A stretch of DNA of 41,443 nucleotides from Nemertoderma westbladi (taxonomy: Eukaryota; Xenacoelomorpha; Nemertodermatida; Nemertodermatidae). Both the position numbers and the translations under genes were made by a program. The stretch spans positions 1 to 41,443 of the forward strand of contig JAUCBJ010006533.1 of assembly GCA_032718475.1 (NCBI GenBank), given 5' to 3'. The notes under the pieces are model-generated. The model saw nothing but the letters and a program-made list of their open reading frames with translations, did no database searches and was not told where the DNA came from. Positions 21,566 through 33,872 of this stretch are shown here, piece after piece (the stretch's first letter is position 1; each line of letters opens with the position of its first letter).

Positions 21566-24500
21566 ATCTACCTAACCGAGGTCTACCTACCTACCTACCT
21601 AACCGAGGTCTACCTACCTACTTAACCAAGGTCTACCTACCTACCTAACCAAGGTCTACCTACCTACCTAACCGAGGTCTACCTACCTACCTAACCGAGG
21701 TCTATCTATCTACCTAACCGAGGTCTATCTATCTACCTAACCGAGGTATACCTACCTACCTAACCGAGGTCTACCTACCTACCTACCTAACAGAGGTCTA
21801 CTTACCTACCCACTTAACCAAGGTCTACATATCTATCTAACCGAGGTCTACCTACCTACCTAACCGAGGTCTACCTACCTACCTAACCGAGGTCTACCTA
21901 CCTACCTAACCGAGGTCTACCTACCTACCTACCTAACCGAGGTATACTTACCTACCCACTTAACCAAGGTCTACATATCTATCTAACCGAGGTCTACCTA
22001 CCTACCTAACCGAGGTCTACCTACCTACCTAACCGAGGTCTATCTATCTACCTAACCGAGGTCTATCTATCTACCTAACCGAGGTATACCTACCTACCTA
22101 ACCGAGGTCTACCTACCTACCTACCTAACCGAGGTCTACTTACCTACCCACTTAACCAAGGTCTACATATCTATCTAACCGAGGTCTACCTACCTACCTA
22201 ACCGAGGTCTACCTACCTACCTAACCGAGGTCTACTTACCTACCCACTTAACCAAGGTCTACATATCTATCTAACCGAGGTCTACCTACCTACCTAACCG
22301 AGGTCTACCTACCTACCTACCTAACCGAGGTCTACTTACCTACCCACTTAACCAAGGTCTACATATCTATCTAACCGAGGTCTACCTACCTACCTAACCG
22401 AGGTCTACCTACCTACCTAACCGAGGTCTACCTACCTACCTAACCGAGGTCTATCTATCTACCTAACCGAGGTCTATCTATCTACCTAACCGAGGTATAC
22501 CTACCTACCTAACCGAGGTCTACCTAACTACCTAACCAAGGTCTACCTACCTACCTAACCAAGGTCTACCTACCTACCTAACCGAGGTCTACCTACCTAC
22601 CTAACCAAGGTCTACATATCTATCTAACCGAGGTCTACCTACCTACCTAACCGAGGTCTACCTACCTACCTAACCGAGGTCTACCTACCTACCTAACCGA
22701 GGTCTATCTATCTACCTAACCGAGGTCTATCTATCTACCTAACCGAGGTATACCTACCTACCTAACCGAGGTCTACCTAACTACCTAACCAAGGTCTACC
22801 TACCTACCTAACCAAGGTCTACCTACCTACCTAACCGAGGTCTACCTACCCACTTAACCAAGGTCTACATATCTATCTAACCGAGGTCTACCTACCTACC
22901 TAACCGAGGTCTACCTACCTACCTAACCGAGGTCTACCTACCTACCTAACCGAGGTCTATCTATCTACCTAACCGAGGTCTATCTATCTACCTAACCGAG
23001 GTATACCTACCTACCTAACCGAGGTCTACCTAACTACCTAACCAAGGTCTACCTACCTACCTAACCAAGGTCTACCTACCTACCTAACCGAGGTCTACCT
23101 ACCTACCTAACCGATGTCTACCTACCTACCTAACCGAGGTCTATACCTACCTACCTAACCAAGGTCGGTCTACCTACCTACCTAACCAAGGTCTACCTAC
23201 CTACCTAACCGATGTCTACCTACCTACCTAACCGAGGTCTACCTACCTACCTAACCGAGGTCTACTTACCTAACTGAGGTCTACCTACCTACCTACCTAA
23301 CCGAGGTCTACCTACCTACTTAACCAAGGTCTACCTACCTACCTAACCGAGGTCTATCTATCTACCTAACCGAGGTCTATCTATCTACCTAACCGAGGTA
23401 TACCTACCTACCTACCTAACCGAGGTCTACCTACCTACTTAACCAAGGTCTACCTACCTACCTAACCGAGGTCTATCTATCTACCTAACCGAGGTCTATC
23501 TATCTACCTAACCGAGGTATACCTACCTACCTAACCGAGGTCTACCTAACTACCTAACCAAGGTCTACCTACCTACCTAACCGATGTCTACCTACCTACC
23601 TACCTAACCGAGGTCTACCTACCTACTTAACCAAGGTCTACCTACCTACCTAACCGAGGTCTATCTATCTACCTAACCGAGGTCTATCTATCTACCTAAC
23701 CGAGGTATACCTACCTACCTAACCGAGGTCTACCTAACTACCTAACCAAGGTCTACCTACCTACCTAACCGATGTCTACCTACCTACCTAACCGAGGTCT
23801 ACCTACCTACCTAACCGAGGTCTACTTACCTAACTGAGGTCTACCTACCTACCTAACCGATGTCTACCTACCTACCTAACCGATGTCTACCTACCTACCT
23901 AACCGAGGTCTACCTACCTACCTAACCGAGGTCTACCTAACTACCTAACCAAGGTCTACCTACCTACCTAACCGATGTCTACCTACCTACCTAACCGAGG
24001 TCTACCTACCTACCTAACCGAGGTCTACCTACCTAACCGAGGTCTACCTACCTACCTAACCGAGGTCTACCATCTACCTAACCGAGGTCTACCTACCTAC
24101 CTAACCGATGTCTACCTATCTACATAACCGAAGTCTATCTACCTACTTAACCAAGGTCAACCTACCTACCTAACCGATGTCTACCTATCTACCCAACCGA
24201 AGTCTACCTATCTACCTAACCGAAGTCTATCTACCTACTTAACCAAGGTCTACCTACCTACCTAACCGAAGTCTACCTACCTATCTAACCGAAGTCTACC
24301 TACCTACCTAACCAAGGTCTACCTACCTACCTAACCGATGTCTACCTATCTACCTAACCAAGGTCTACCTACCTACCTAACCGAGGTCTACCTTCCTACC
24401 TAACCGATGTCTACCTATCTACCTAACCGAAGTCTATCTACCTACTTAACCAAGGTCTACCTACCTACCTAACCGAGGTCTACCTACCTACCTAACCGAG

Positions 24501-27500
24501 GTCTACCTACCTACCTAACCGATGTCTACCTATCTACCTAACCGAAGTCTATCTACCTACTTAACCAAGGTCTACCATCTACCTAACCGAAGTCTACCTA
24601 CCCACTTAACCAAGGTCTACCTATCTACCTAACCGAAGTCTACCTACCCACTTAACCAAGGTCTACCTACCTACCTAACCGAGGTCTACCATCTACCTAA
24701 CCGAGGTCTACCTACCTACCTACTTAACCAAGGTCTACCTACCTACCTAACCGAGGTCTACCTACCTACCTAACCGATGTCTACCTATCTACCTAACCGA
24801 AGTCTATCTACCTACTTAACCAAGGTCTACCTACCTACCTAACCGAGGTCTACCATCTACCTAACCGAGGTCTACCTACCTACCTACCTAACCGAGGTCT
24901 ACCTACCTACCTAACCGAGGTCTACCTACCTACCTAACCGATGTCTACCTATCTACCTAACCGAAGTCTATCTACCTACTTAACCAAGGTCTACCTACCT
25001 ACCTAACCGAGGTCTACCATCTACCTAACCGAGGTCTACCTATCTACCTAACCGAAGTCTACCTACCCACTTAACCAAGGTCTACCTACCTACCTAACCG
25101 AGGTCTACCATCTACATAACCGAGGTCTACCTACCTACCTACCTAACCGAGGTCTACCTACCTACCTAACCAAGGTCTACCTACCTACCTAACCGATGTC
25201 TACCTATCTACCTAACCAAGGTCTACCTACCTACCTAACCGATGTCTACCTATCTACCTAACCAAGGTCTACCTACCTACCTAACCGATGTCTACCTATC
25301 TACCTAACCAAGGTCTACCTACCTACCTAACCGATGTCTACCTATCTACCTAACCAAGGTCTACCTACCTACCTAACCGATGTCTACCTATCTACCTAAC
25401 CAAGGTCTACCTACCTACCTAACCAAGGTCTACCTACCTACCTAACCGATGTCTACCTACCTACCTAACCGATGTCTACCTATCTACCTAACCAAGGTCT
25501 ACCTACCTACCTAACCGATGTCTACCTATCTACCTAACCAAGGTCTACCTACCTACCTAACCGATGGCTACCTATCTACCTAACCAAGGTCTACCTACCT
25601 ACCTAACCGAGGTCTACCTACCTACCTAACCGATGTCTACCTATCTACCTAACCAAGGTCTACCTACCTACCTAACCGATGTCTACCTACCTACCTAACC
25701 GATGTCTACCTATCTACCTAACCAAGGTCTACCTACCTACCTAACCAAGGTCTACCTACCTACCTAACCAAGGTCTACCTACCTACCTAACCAAGGTCTA
25801 CCTACCTACCTAACCAAGGTCTACCTACCTACCTAACCGGTGTCTACCTACCTACCTAACCGAAGTCTATCTACCTACCTAACCGAGGTCTACCTACCTA
25901 CCTAACCGATGTCTACCTACCTACCTAACCGAAGTCTATCTACCTACCAAACCGAGGTCTACCTACCTACCTAACCGGTGTCTACCTACCTACCTAACCG
26001 AAGTCTACCTACCTACCTAACCGAGGTCTACCTACCTACCTAACCAAGGTCTACCTACCTACCTAACCGATGTCTACCTATCTACCTAACCAAGGTCTAC
26101 CTACCTACCTAACCGATGTCTACCTACCTACCTAACCGAAGTCTATCTACCTACCTAACTGAGGTCTACCATCTTCCTAACCGATGTCTACCTACCTACC
26201 TAACCGATGTCTACCTATCTACCTAACCAAGGTCTACCTACCTACCTAAACAAGGTCTACCTACCTACCTAACCGAAGTCTATCTACCTACCTAACTGAG
26301 GTCTACCATCTTCCTAACCGATGTCTACCTACCTACCTAACCAAGGTCTACCTACCTACCTAACCGAGGTCTACCTACCTACCTACCTACCTAACCGATG
26401 TCTACCTACCTACCTAACCGAAGTCTATCTACCTACCTAACTGAGGTCTACCATCTTCCAAACCGATGTCTACCTACCTACCTAACCGATGTCTACCTAT
26501 CTACCTAACCAAGGTCTACCTACCTACCTAACCAAGGTCTACCTACCTACCTAACCGAGGTCTACCATCTACCTAACCGAGGTCTACCAATCTACCTAAC
26601 CGAGGTCTACCTACCTACCTAACCAAGGTCTACCTACCTAACCAAGGTCTACCTACCTACCTAACCAAGGTCTACCTACCTACCTAACCGATGTCTACCT
26701 ACCTACCTAACCGATGTCTACCTACCTACCTAACCGAGGTCTACCTACCTACCTAACCGAAGTCTATCTACCTACCTAACCAAGGTCTACCTACCTAACC
26801 AAGGTCTACCTACCTACCTAACCAAGGTCTACCTACCTACCTAACCAAGGTCTACCTACCTAACCAAGGTCTACCTACCTACCTAACCAAGGTCTACCTA
26901 CCTACCTAACCAAGGTATACCTACCTACCTAACCGATGTCTACCTACCTACCTAACCGAAGTCTATCTACCTACCTAACCGAGGTCTACCATCTACCTAA
27001 CCGAGGTCTACCTACCTACCTAACCAAGGTCTACCTACCTAACCAAGGTCTACCTACCTACCTAACCAAGGTCTACCTACCTACCTAACCAAGGTATACC
27101 TACCTACCTAACCGATGTCTACCTACCTACCTAACCGAAGTCTATCTACCTACCTAACCGAGGTCTACCATCTACCTAACCAAGGTCTACCTACCTACCT
27201 AACCAAGGTCTACCTACCTACCTAACCAAGGTCTACCTACCTAACCAAGGTCTACCTACCTACCTAACCAAGGTCTACCTACCTACCTAACCGATGTCTA
27301 CCTACCTACCTAACCGAGGTCTACCTACCTACCTAACCGAAGTCTATCTACCTACCTAACCAAGGTCTACCTAACTACCTAACCAAGGTCTACCTACCTA
27401 CCTAACCGAGGTCTACCTACCTACCTAACCGAGGTCTACCATCTACCTAACCGATGTCTACCTACCTACCTAACCAAGGTCTACCTACCTACCTATCTAC

Positions 27501-30170
27501 CTAACCAAGGCCTACCTACCTACCTACCTAACCAAGGCCTACCTACCTACCTACCTACCTAACCAAGGCCTACCTACCTACCTACCTACCTAACCAAGGC
27601 CTACCTACCTACCTAACCGAGGTCTACCTACCTACCTAACCGAGGTCTACTTACCTAACTGAGGTCTACCTACCTACCTACCTAACCAAGGTATACCTAC
27701 CTACCTAACCGATGTCTACCTACCTACCTAACCGAAGTCTATCTACCTACCTAACCGAGGTCTACCATCTACCTAACCAAGGTCTACCTACCTACCTAAC
27801 CAAGGTCTACCTACCTACCTAACCAAGGTCTACCTACCTAACCAAGGTCTACCTACCTACCTAACCAAGGTCTACCTACCTACCTAACCGATGTCTACCT
27901 ACCTACCTAACCGAGGTCTACCTACCTACCTAACCGAAGTCTATCTACCTACCTAACCAAGGTCTACCTAACTACCTAACCAAGGTCTACCTACCTACCT
28001 AACCGAGGTCTACCTACCTACCTAACCGAGGTCTACCATCTACCTAACCGATGTCTACCTACCTACCTAACCAAGGTCTACCTACCTACCTTACCGAGGT
28101 CTACCTACCTACCTAACCGAGGTCTACCAATCTACCTAACCGAGGTCTATCTATCTACCTAACCAAGGTCTACCTACCTACCTATCTACCTAACCAAGGC
28201 CTACCTACCTACCTACCTAACCAAGGCCTACCTACCTACCTACCTACCTAACCAAGGCCTACCTACCTACCTACCTACCTAACCAAGGCCTACCTACCTA
28301 CCTAACCGAGGTCTACCTACCTACCTAACCGAGGTCTACTTACCTAACTGAGGTCTACCTACCTACCTACCTAACCAAGGTCTACCTACCTACCTAACCA
28401 AGGTCTACCTACCTACCTAACCGATGTCTACCTACCTACCTAACCGAAGTCTATCTACCTACCTAACTGAGGTCTACCATCTTCCTAACCGATGTCTACC
28501 TACCTACCTAACCGATGTCTACCTATCTACCTAACCAAGGTCTACCTACCTACCTAACCGATGTCTACCTATCTACCTAACCAAGGACTACCTACCTACC
28601 TAACCGAGGTCTACCTATCTACCTAACCGAGGTCTACTTACCTAACTGAGGTCTACCTACCTACCTATCCGAGGTCTACTTACCTAACCAAGGTCTACCT
28701 ACCTACCTAACCAAGGTCTACCTACCTACCTAACCGAAGTCTACCTATCTACCTAACCAAGGACTACCTACCTACCTAACCGAGGTCTACCTATCTACCT
28801 AACCGAGGTCTACTTACCTAACTGAGGTCTACCTATCTACCTAACCGAGGTCTACTTACCTAACCAAGGTCTACCTACCTACCTAACCAAGGTCTACCTA
28901 CCTACCTAACCGAAGTCTATCTACCTACCTAACTGAGGTCTACCATCTTCCTAACCGATGTCTACCTACCTACCTAACCGATGTCTACCTATCTACCTAA
29001 CCAAGGTCTACCTACCTACCTAACCAAGGTCTACCTACCTACCTACCTACCTAACCAAGGTCTACCTACCTACCTAACCAAGGTCTACCTACCTACCTAA
29101 CCGATGTCTACCTACCTACCTAACCGATGTCTACCTATCTACCTAACCAAGGTCTACCTATCTACCTAACCAAGGTCTACCTACCTACCTAACCGATGTC
29201 TACCTATCTACCTAACCAAGGTCTACCTACCTACCTAACCAAGGTCTACCTACCTACCTAACCGAGGTCTACCTACCTACCTAACCGAGTTCTACCATCT
29301 ACCTAACCGAGGTCTACCTACCTACCTAACCGAGGTCTACCTACCTACCTAACCGAGGTCTATCTACCTACCTAACCGAAGTCTATCTACCTACCTAACC
29401 GAAGTCTATCTACCTACCTAACCAAGGTCTACCTACCTACCTAACCAAGGTCTACCTAACCTACCTAACCGAGGTCTACCTACCTACCTAACCGAGGTCT
29501 ACCAATCTACCTAACCGAGGTCTACCTATCTACCTAACCAAGGTCTACCTACCTACCTAACCGAGGTCTACCAATCTACCTAACCGAGGTCTACCTACCT
29601 ACCTAACCAAGGTCTACCTACCTAACCGAGGTCTATCTACCTACCTAACGAGGTCTACCTACCTACCTAACCAAGGTCTACCTACCTACCTAACCGATGT
29701 CTACCTACCTACCTAACCGAAGTCTATCTACCTACCTAACTGAGGTCTACCATCTTCCTAACCGATGTCTACCTACCTACCTAACCGATGTCTACCTATC
29801 TACCTAACCAAGGTCTACCTACCTACCTAACCAAGGTCTACCTACCTACCTAACCGAGGTCTACCTACCTACCTAACCGAAGTCTACCATCTACCTAACC
29901 GATGTCTACCTACCTACCTAACCAAGGTCTACCTACCTACCTAACCGAGGTCTACCTACCTACCTAACCAAGGTCTACCTACCTACCTAACCGAGGTCTA
30001 CCTACCTACCTAACCAAGGTCTACCTACCTACCTAACCGAGGTCTACCTACCTACCTAACCGAAGTCTACCATCTACCTAACCGAGGTCTACCTACCTAC
30101 CTAACCGAGGTCTACCTACCTACCTAACCGATGTCTACCTACCTACCTAACCGACGTCTACCTAACCTAA
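21566..30170. repeat. 23-bp tandem array in intron 1, about 370 copies (8.6 kb)
   Basis: The unit is CTACCTACCTACCTAACC followed by GAGGT, with the last five bases varying as GAGGT, AAGGT, GATGT or GAAGT, and with CTAT or one more or fewer CTAC tetramer in some units. Higher-order structure is clear. Near 21790-22350 a multi-unit block containing ACTTACCTACCCACTTAACC recurs. At 25190-25560 two unit types alternate as a 46-bp dimer. The segment from 27181 recurs almost exactly from 27778, an offset of 597 bp. The plus strand is pyrimidine-rich with almost no long open frames. Copy number in a raw assembly may be under-represented. Confidence 0.97.
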
Positions 30171-30220
30171 TTCTATGTGATTTTTTTTTATTATGACATT
30201 TATTTATGTTATTTATCCAG

Positions 30221-30408
30221 ATTCCAACGGAGTTATTAAAGAATATGTATTCCCACGAGGTTTGGATTTGGACAGACCGAAAAGGCAACGAACTTCCTTC
30301 ACAGCAGAACAACTATACATACTCGAGAAGGAATTCCGAAGAAACCAATACATGGTCGGGAAAGATAGGGGTCTATTAGCTGAGTCATTAGACCTCACTG
30401 AAACTCAG
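30221..30408 (+). CDS. Vax: Vax-like homeobox protein, coding exon 2 (homeodomain residues 1-44)
   Basis: The acceptor is TTATCCAG|AT and the donor CTCAG|GTGAGA. The exon enters in phase 1 and leaves in phase 0, encoding residues 313-375. It carries the Vax-type run-in ending [20 protein letters not shown] and homeodomain helices 1 and 2. Numbered by F8, the homeodomain is residues 332-391 of the protein. The exon ends exactly after homeodomain position 44 (TETQ|), the same split seen in vertebrate Vax and several ANTP-class genes. Residues FTAEQLY and L16 fit the Vax/Emx/Not group. The GLDLDRPKR run-in is a Vax hallmark and argues against Emx or Not. Confidence 0.94.
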
Positions 30409-33400
30409 GTGAGAATGAAAACAATCATAGATTCATTCATCGACCATAATTTAATTCACAAAAAGTCAAATATTAGATAGTCAACTCTGATAAAATGCTA
30501 TGCGAGATGATGCGAGACTTGTCGAATGATTGGAATGTACATAGCAGTCCAGTAAGCGTAACGTCTTTACACAATAGTTGCCATTCAATTTGTCACGGAA
30601 GCTTTTTGTTAACTTTCCAAGGTGACGTTAAGTCCCTCAAGGTTTCCCTACATGAGATTTGCCCCCCTAATGTCATCAAAGTTTATCATCAAATGATTCT
30701 TAGATTGTTAGCTGTTCTAATTAGTTTACATAGAATATTATAGCAGGGTGGGTTGGCAGCCATCACACAGCGATCTAAACTGTCAGTTCTACCAATGGTT
30801 TACTCACTCACAATAAAATAATCCATAACTATAGGAACTGTTCAACCTTTCCTTGCATTCATTATATAACCTTCACTGTTCGATACTAATTCATTGTCTC
30901 GTTTGATTAGATTATCACCAAACACACATTCCCGGCCCACCGTTAATGTAGGGCAGGGGTGTATTCAATATTTCATTAGAATGTTAAGTAAAACCAGGTA
31001 ATTAATTTCTTTACTATATAAGGAATTAATTTGACATAGAGTTTATAAAGGAACTAATCACTAAAATAATTCAAATATGTCGCCATTCGACTTTATTTAC
31101 CGCAAGAATCGCATGGCTATTGGTATCAATTATCAACATTTCCTTCATCTATCATCCATCCATCATCTACACCCCAAAGAAACTTGATAGTAAAGGGATA
31201 ACACTTGTCCTTTTTATCAGAAAGACGACACAATCCTGTAACGTAGATTTACCCTGAGTTCCATCCCATCACCTAATTATTTTCTACTCATTAGAGATGC
31301 TAATTCCAGTCAAGAGACAACCGACTGTACTAGGCAACAGGTGGTCTTTTGTATGCTGAGTATTGCGTTAACGTGTGCTGGATAGGGAGTGAGTCGCTTT
31401 GGGGCAGTTTTATTGCTAAACCTGGATCGGTAAATGGGCCTAATTATATGATAATGCAACCTAACTGCACATATGTTGTTTGAAATTTATTATCACCAGA
31501 CAATTTCCTCGCTCTATACTTTGAATGGGATAAGTTGTTTTATAATATTGACTCGTGTCTCTCATCGTCACTGTCACATCATGCATTCTTCCAAATTAAT
31601 TCACTTAATGAGAAAAATGATTGGCTTATTTAGGACCATAAATATTATTTAATATAAAACGTTTAGGAACGTTGAATATTTCTTCAAGGTTTGATTAGCA
31701 AGTCATATCCTTTAATAAAGAATCATTATCACAAGAGGAAGTAATAATTTTGATATAATAATATATGGACCATGCAAGAGATGCAAACATATACAAGGCC
31801 TGATTAGGTGTTGTTTTAGGCTAATTTTGGTCCATAATAATAATGAGAACATGAGAACAACAGTTTTCCATAAATAAGATATTTAGACTATTTCGTAAGA
31901 TTCTCAGAAACATTCAGTGTTTGCCTTGAGGGCTAGCAACCGCTGAAGACTCCCTGTGGTTGATTTTCTTTGTAAAAATCAATGAAGGGACAACTTCTAC
32001 AGGTCAGACCTTGACAACTGTTTAGCTGTTGCTTATTGAATATCGTTAGTTAGTTTCCCGCCCCCTAATTGGGGGTGGTGTGTACTGCTGTACATGTATG
32101 TAGTGCCAAAGAATAAAGGCTACAGTGTCACTCACGGTCACCCTTGACCTCCATCCCAATAGAGTGATTGTCTCCTCTATCTGTCAATCAGTGCACATAG
32201 TCCGTGGTAACTAGGTCCCTGGGCCACACATACTCGGCCCACATACCTTGTTTACCCTTGTAGTTTAGCTACACAATAACTAAGGGGATTCGTGGGGTTG
32301 CCTTCAGTTCGGTTTCCAGTTCCCGGCCCCGGGACATTGGGGACAGGCCGCTGTTTGTCTGGTTGGGCCCCGTTTGGGCCCCTGCTTTACTTGTTGCTTC
32401 TGCTAAGAATTAAACCGCTTAAAAACAGTTTAACCAGCTAAGCGACTTGTGTAAATAACACAACTCGACAAACAGGGCCGGTTCACTAGAGGCGAATCTT
32501 TCTGAGGCTGTTGACGACAGTCGAGTGGAATGACAGTAAATTGTGAGTAGAATATACGGGACTCGGTTGCAATTAGATGATTGAAATGGTTTCTGATCTT
32601 ATTAAGTACAATTAATAATGATACATTTTCTAATTATCTGCGGTTTAACTTATATTGATTTAAACTATTATTTGAAATTTTTTAAATATCGATGCGTTCC
32701 CATAGAATTGCCGTGATAAATGACTGTCTTAGTCGTTTTTTAAAGGCACCGGGGGGGGGGGGAATCTAATGAGGTATATCCCATTAAATTTTAATTATAA
32801 ATTAAGGGAAAGGTGTTGGGGGCTCTTCTAACCAAAACAATAATCGGAAGTGATGAACACTGGTTGCAAATTAATATTTGCTGCTATGGTAATATTGGCG
32901 TTGAATATTCCCTGGAGGGGTGAGGCGCTTTAATTTGTTAATTGTTTTAATAAAGGCCGGGATTTTTTTGGACACTTTCCGAAATTGTGGACACTTGTGA
33001 ACCCTTTGTCCTGTTTGACCATGTGGCTTGATACGTATCCAGAGCCTTAATCCCTTCTGCTACCAGACGTGGCGTCTCATATATAAATGTCTGTTTCGGA
33101 GCTTCTTGTCTCGAATCGATCATCCCTTTTAAGCCATCTCTCTCTCTCTGCAGTATCTGCATTATTTATATCAATTTATATCAACTTCCATGTATTGCGA
33201 ATTTGAAGAATGCAGATACAAACAAATAGATCCAATATACCACAAGACCAATAAACTACTATTATATCCAATACCCGTCACTTATGTTACAATATAAACA
33301 AAATAGCATTTAATACCCAATTATAGTTCATTACTAAATCCTCCGCCTTGATTTATTAATTATTACTTTGATCAGAACAAAATATTATGGTTTTTATTAC

Positions 33401-33584
33401 GCACCGAGCTACATGCTACAAGCGGCAGATTCCCAAGCCATGTGGCAGATTCAACGTATTTATGTTTCTTTGTATCGTTTTAAACCCGGACTTATTACGG
33501 CAATATTGTACGTTAAAAAATAATCTGAATGCATTTTTTGTAATAAATAATATAATATTGATAATATTTTTTATCTTCCTACAG
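30409..33584 (+). other. Intron 2 of the Vax-like gene (about 3.2 kb)
   Basis: It has a GTGAGA donor and a TCTTCCTACAG acceptor, in phase 0. The sequence is mostly unique and AT-rich, with a more GC-balanced stretch at about 32080-32540. A 12-base G run lies at 32751-32762, followed by a short inverted piece of dispersed repeat D near 32828-32843. Small open frames (30495-30743 plus, 32947-33162 minus) show no homology. Intronic enhancers may lie here but cannot be identified from one sequence. Confidence 0.85.
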
Positions 33585-33872
33585 GTAAAAGTTTGGTTTC
33601 AAAATCGCCGCACGAAGTACAAACGCGAGAAGACACGTCACGAGGAATACCACCAGGTGAACGCCGAGAGTCTGGCGGCCTGTAACATCCTAAAGATGCT
33701 GGAGTTGCCACCGCCGCCAGTGGCGTTGATTCCTCCAACAGGGGCCCCTCAAGCCGCTGCGAGCGGAATATCGCCGCTAGGTGGCGCAATCAGTTGCTCC
33801 CCCCCTCGGGCCGCCGACCACTACTCCAAGCCAATAGCAGCTGGCGCCGCCGCTAATATGTTCCCACGGTAA
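33585..33872 (+). CDS. Vax: Vax-like homeobox protein, coding exon 3 (recognition helix and C-terminus)
   Basis: The exon starts in phase 0 with VKVWFQNRRTKYKREK, homeodomain positions 45-60. The invariant W48, F49, N51 and R53 are present, as is Gln50, the ANTP-class DNA-specificity residue. After the homeodomain, VNAESLAACNILKMLE (about residues 399-414) matches the conserved block that follows the homeodomain in Vax proteins. The rest is short and Pro/Ala-rich. The stop TAA is at 33870-33872, giving residues 376-470. An alternative is that CCACG|GTAACC overlapping the stop acts as a donor to a further exon; no good downstream exon was recognised, so the stop is preferred. The C-terminus is shorter than in vertebrates. 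Confidence 0.93.
   Translation, partial: VKVWFQNRRTKYKREKTRHEEYHQVNAESLAACNILKMLELPPPPVALIPPTGAPQAAASGISPLGGAISCSPPRAADHYSKPIAAGAAANMFPR

Larger units (their letters stand above)
19732..30220 (+). other. Intron 1 of the Vax-like gene (about 10.5 kb)
   Basis: It has a GT donor at 19732 and an AG acceptor at 30219-30220, in phase 1. It holds an AT-rich section (19733-20430) with a TATA-dinucleotide tract near 19898-19925, a truncated LINE in the same orientation as the gene, then the 23-bp array. Only about 50 bp of unique sequence, with a T10 pyrimidine run at 30180-30189, separates the array from the acceptor. Confidence 0.85.

Noticed and set aside
21566-30170. Interstitial telomere array
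   Set aside because: The TTAGG-like core is only part of a 23-bp unit with GGTAGG tetramers and a distinct GACCTC segment, so it is not a telomere repeat.
30409-30480. Read-through of the homeobox exon 2 frame past ETQ to the stop near 30480
   Set aside because: The frame crosses a strong GTGAGA donor exactly at the conserved homeodomain 44/45 split, and exon 3 supplies the missing recognition helix in phase.
30495-30743. 82-codon frame in intron 2
   Set aside because: No domain recognised, and it lies within an intron bounded by well-supported splice sites.
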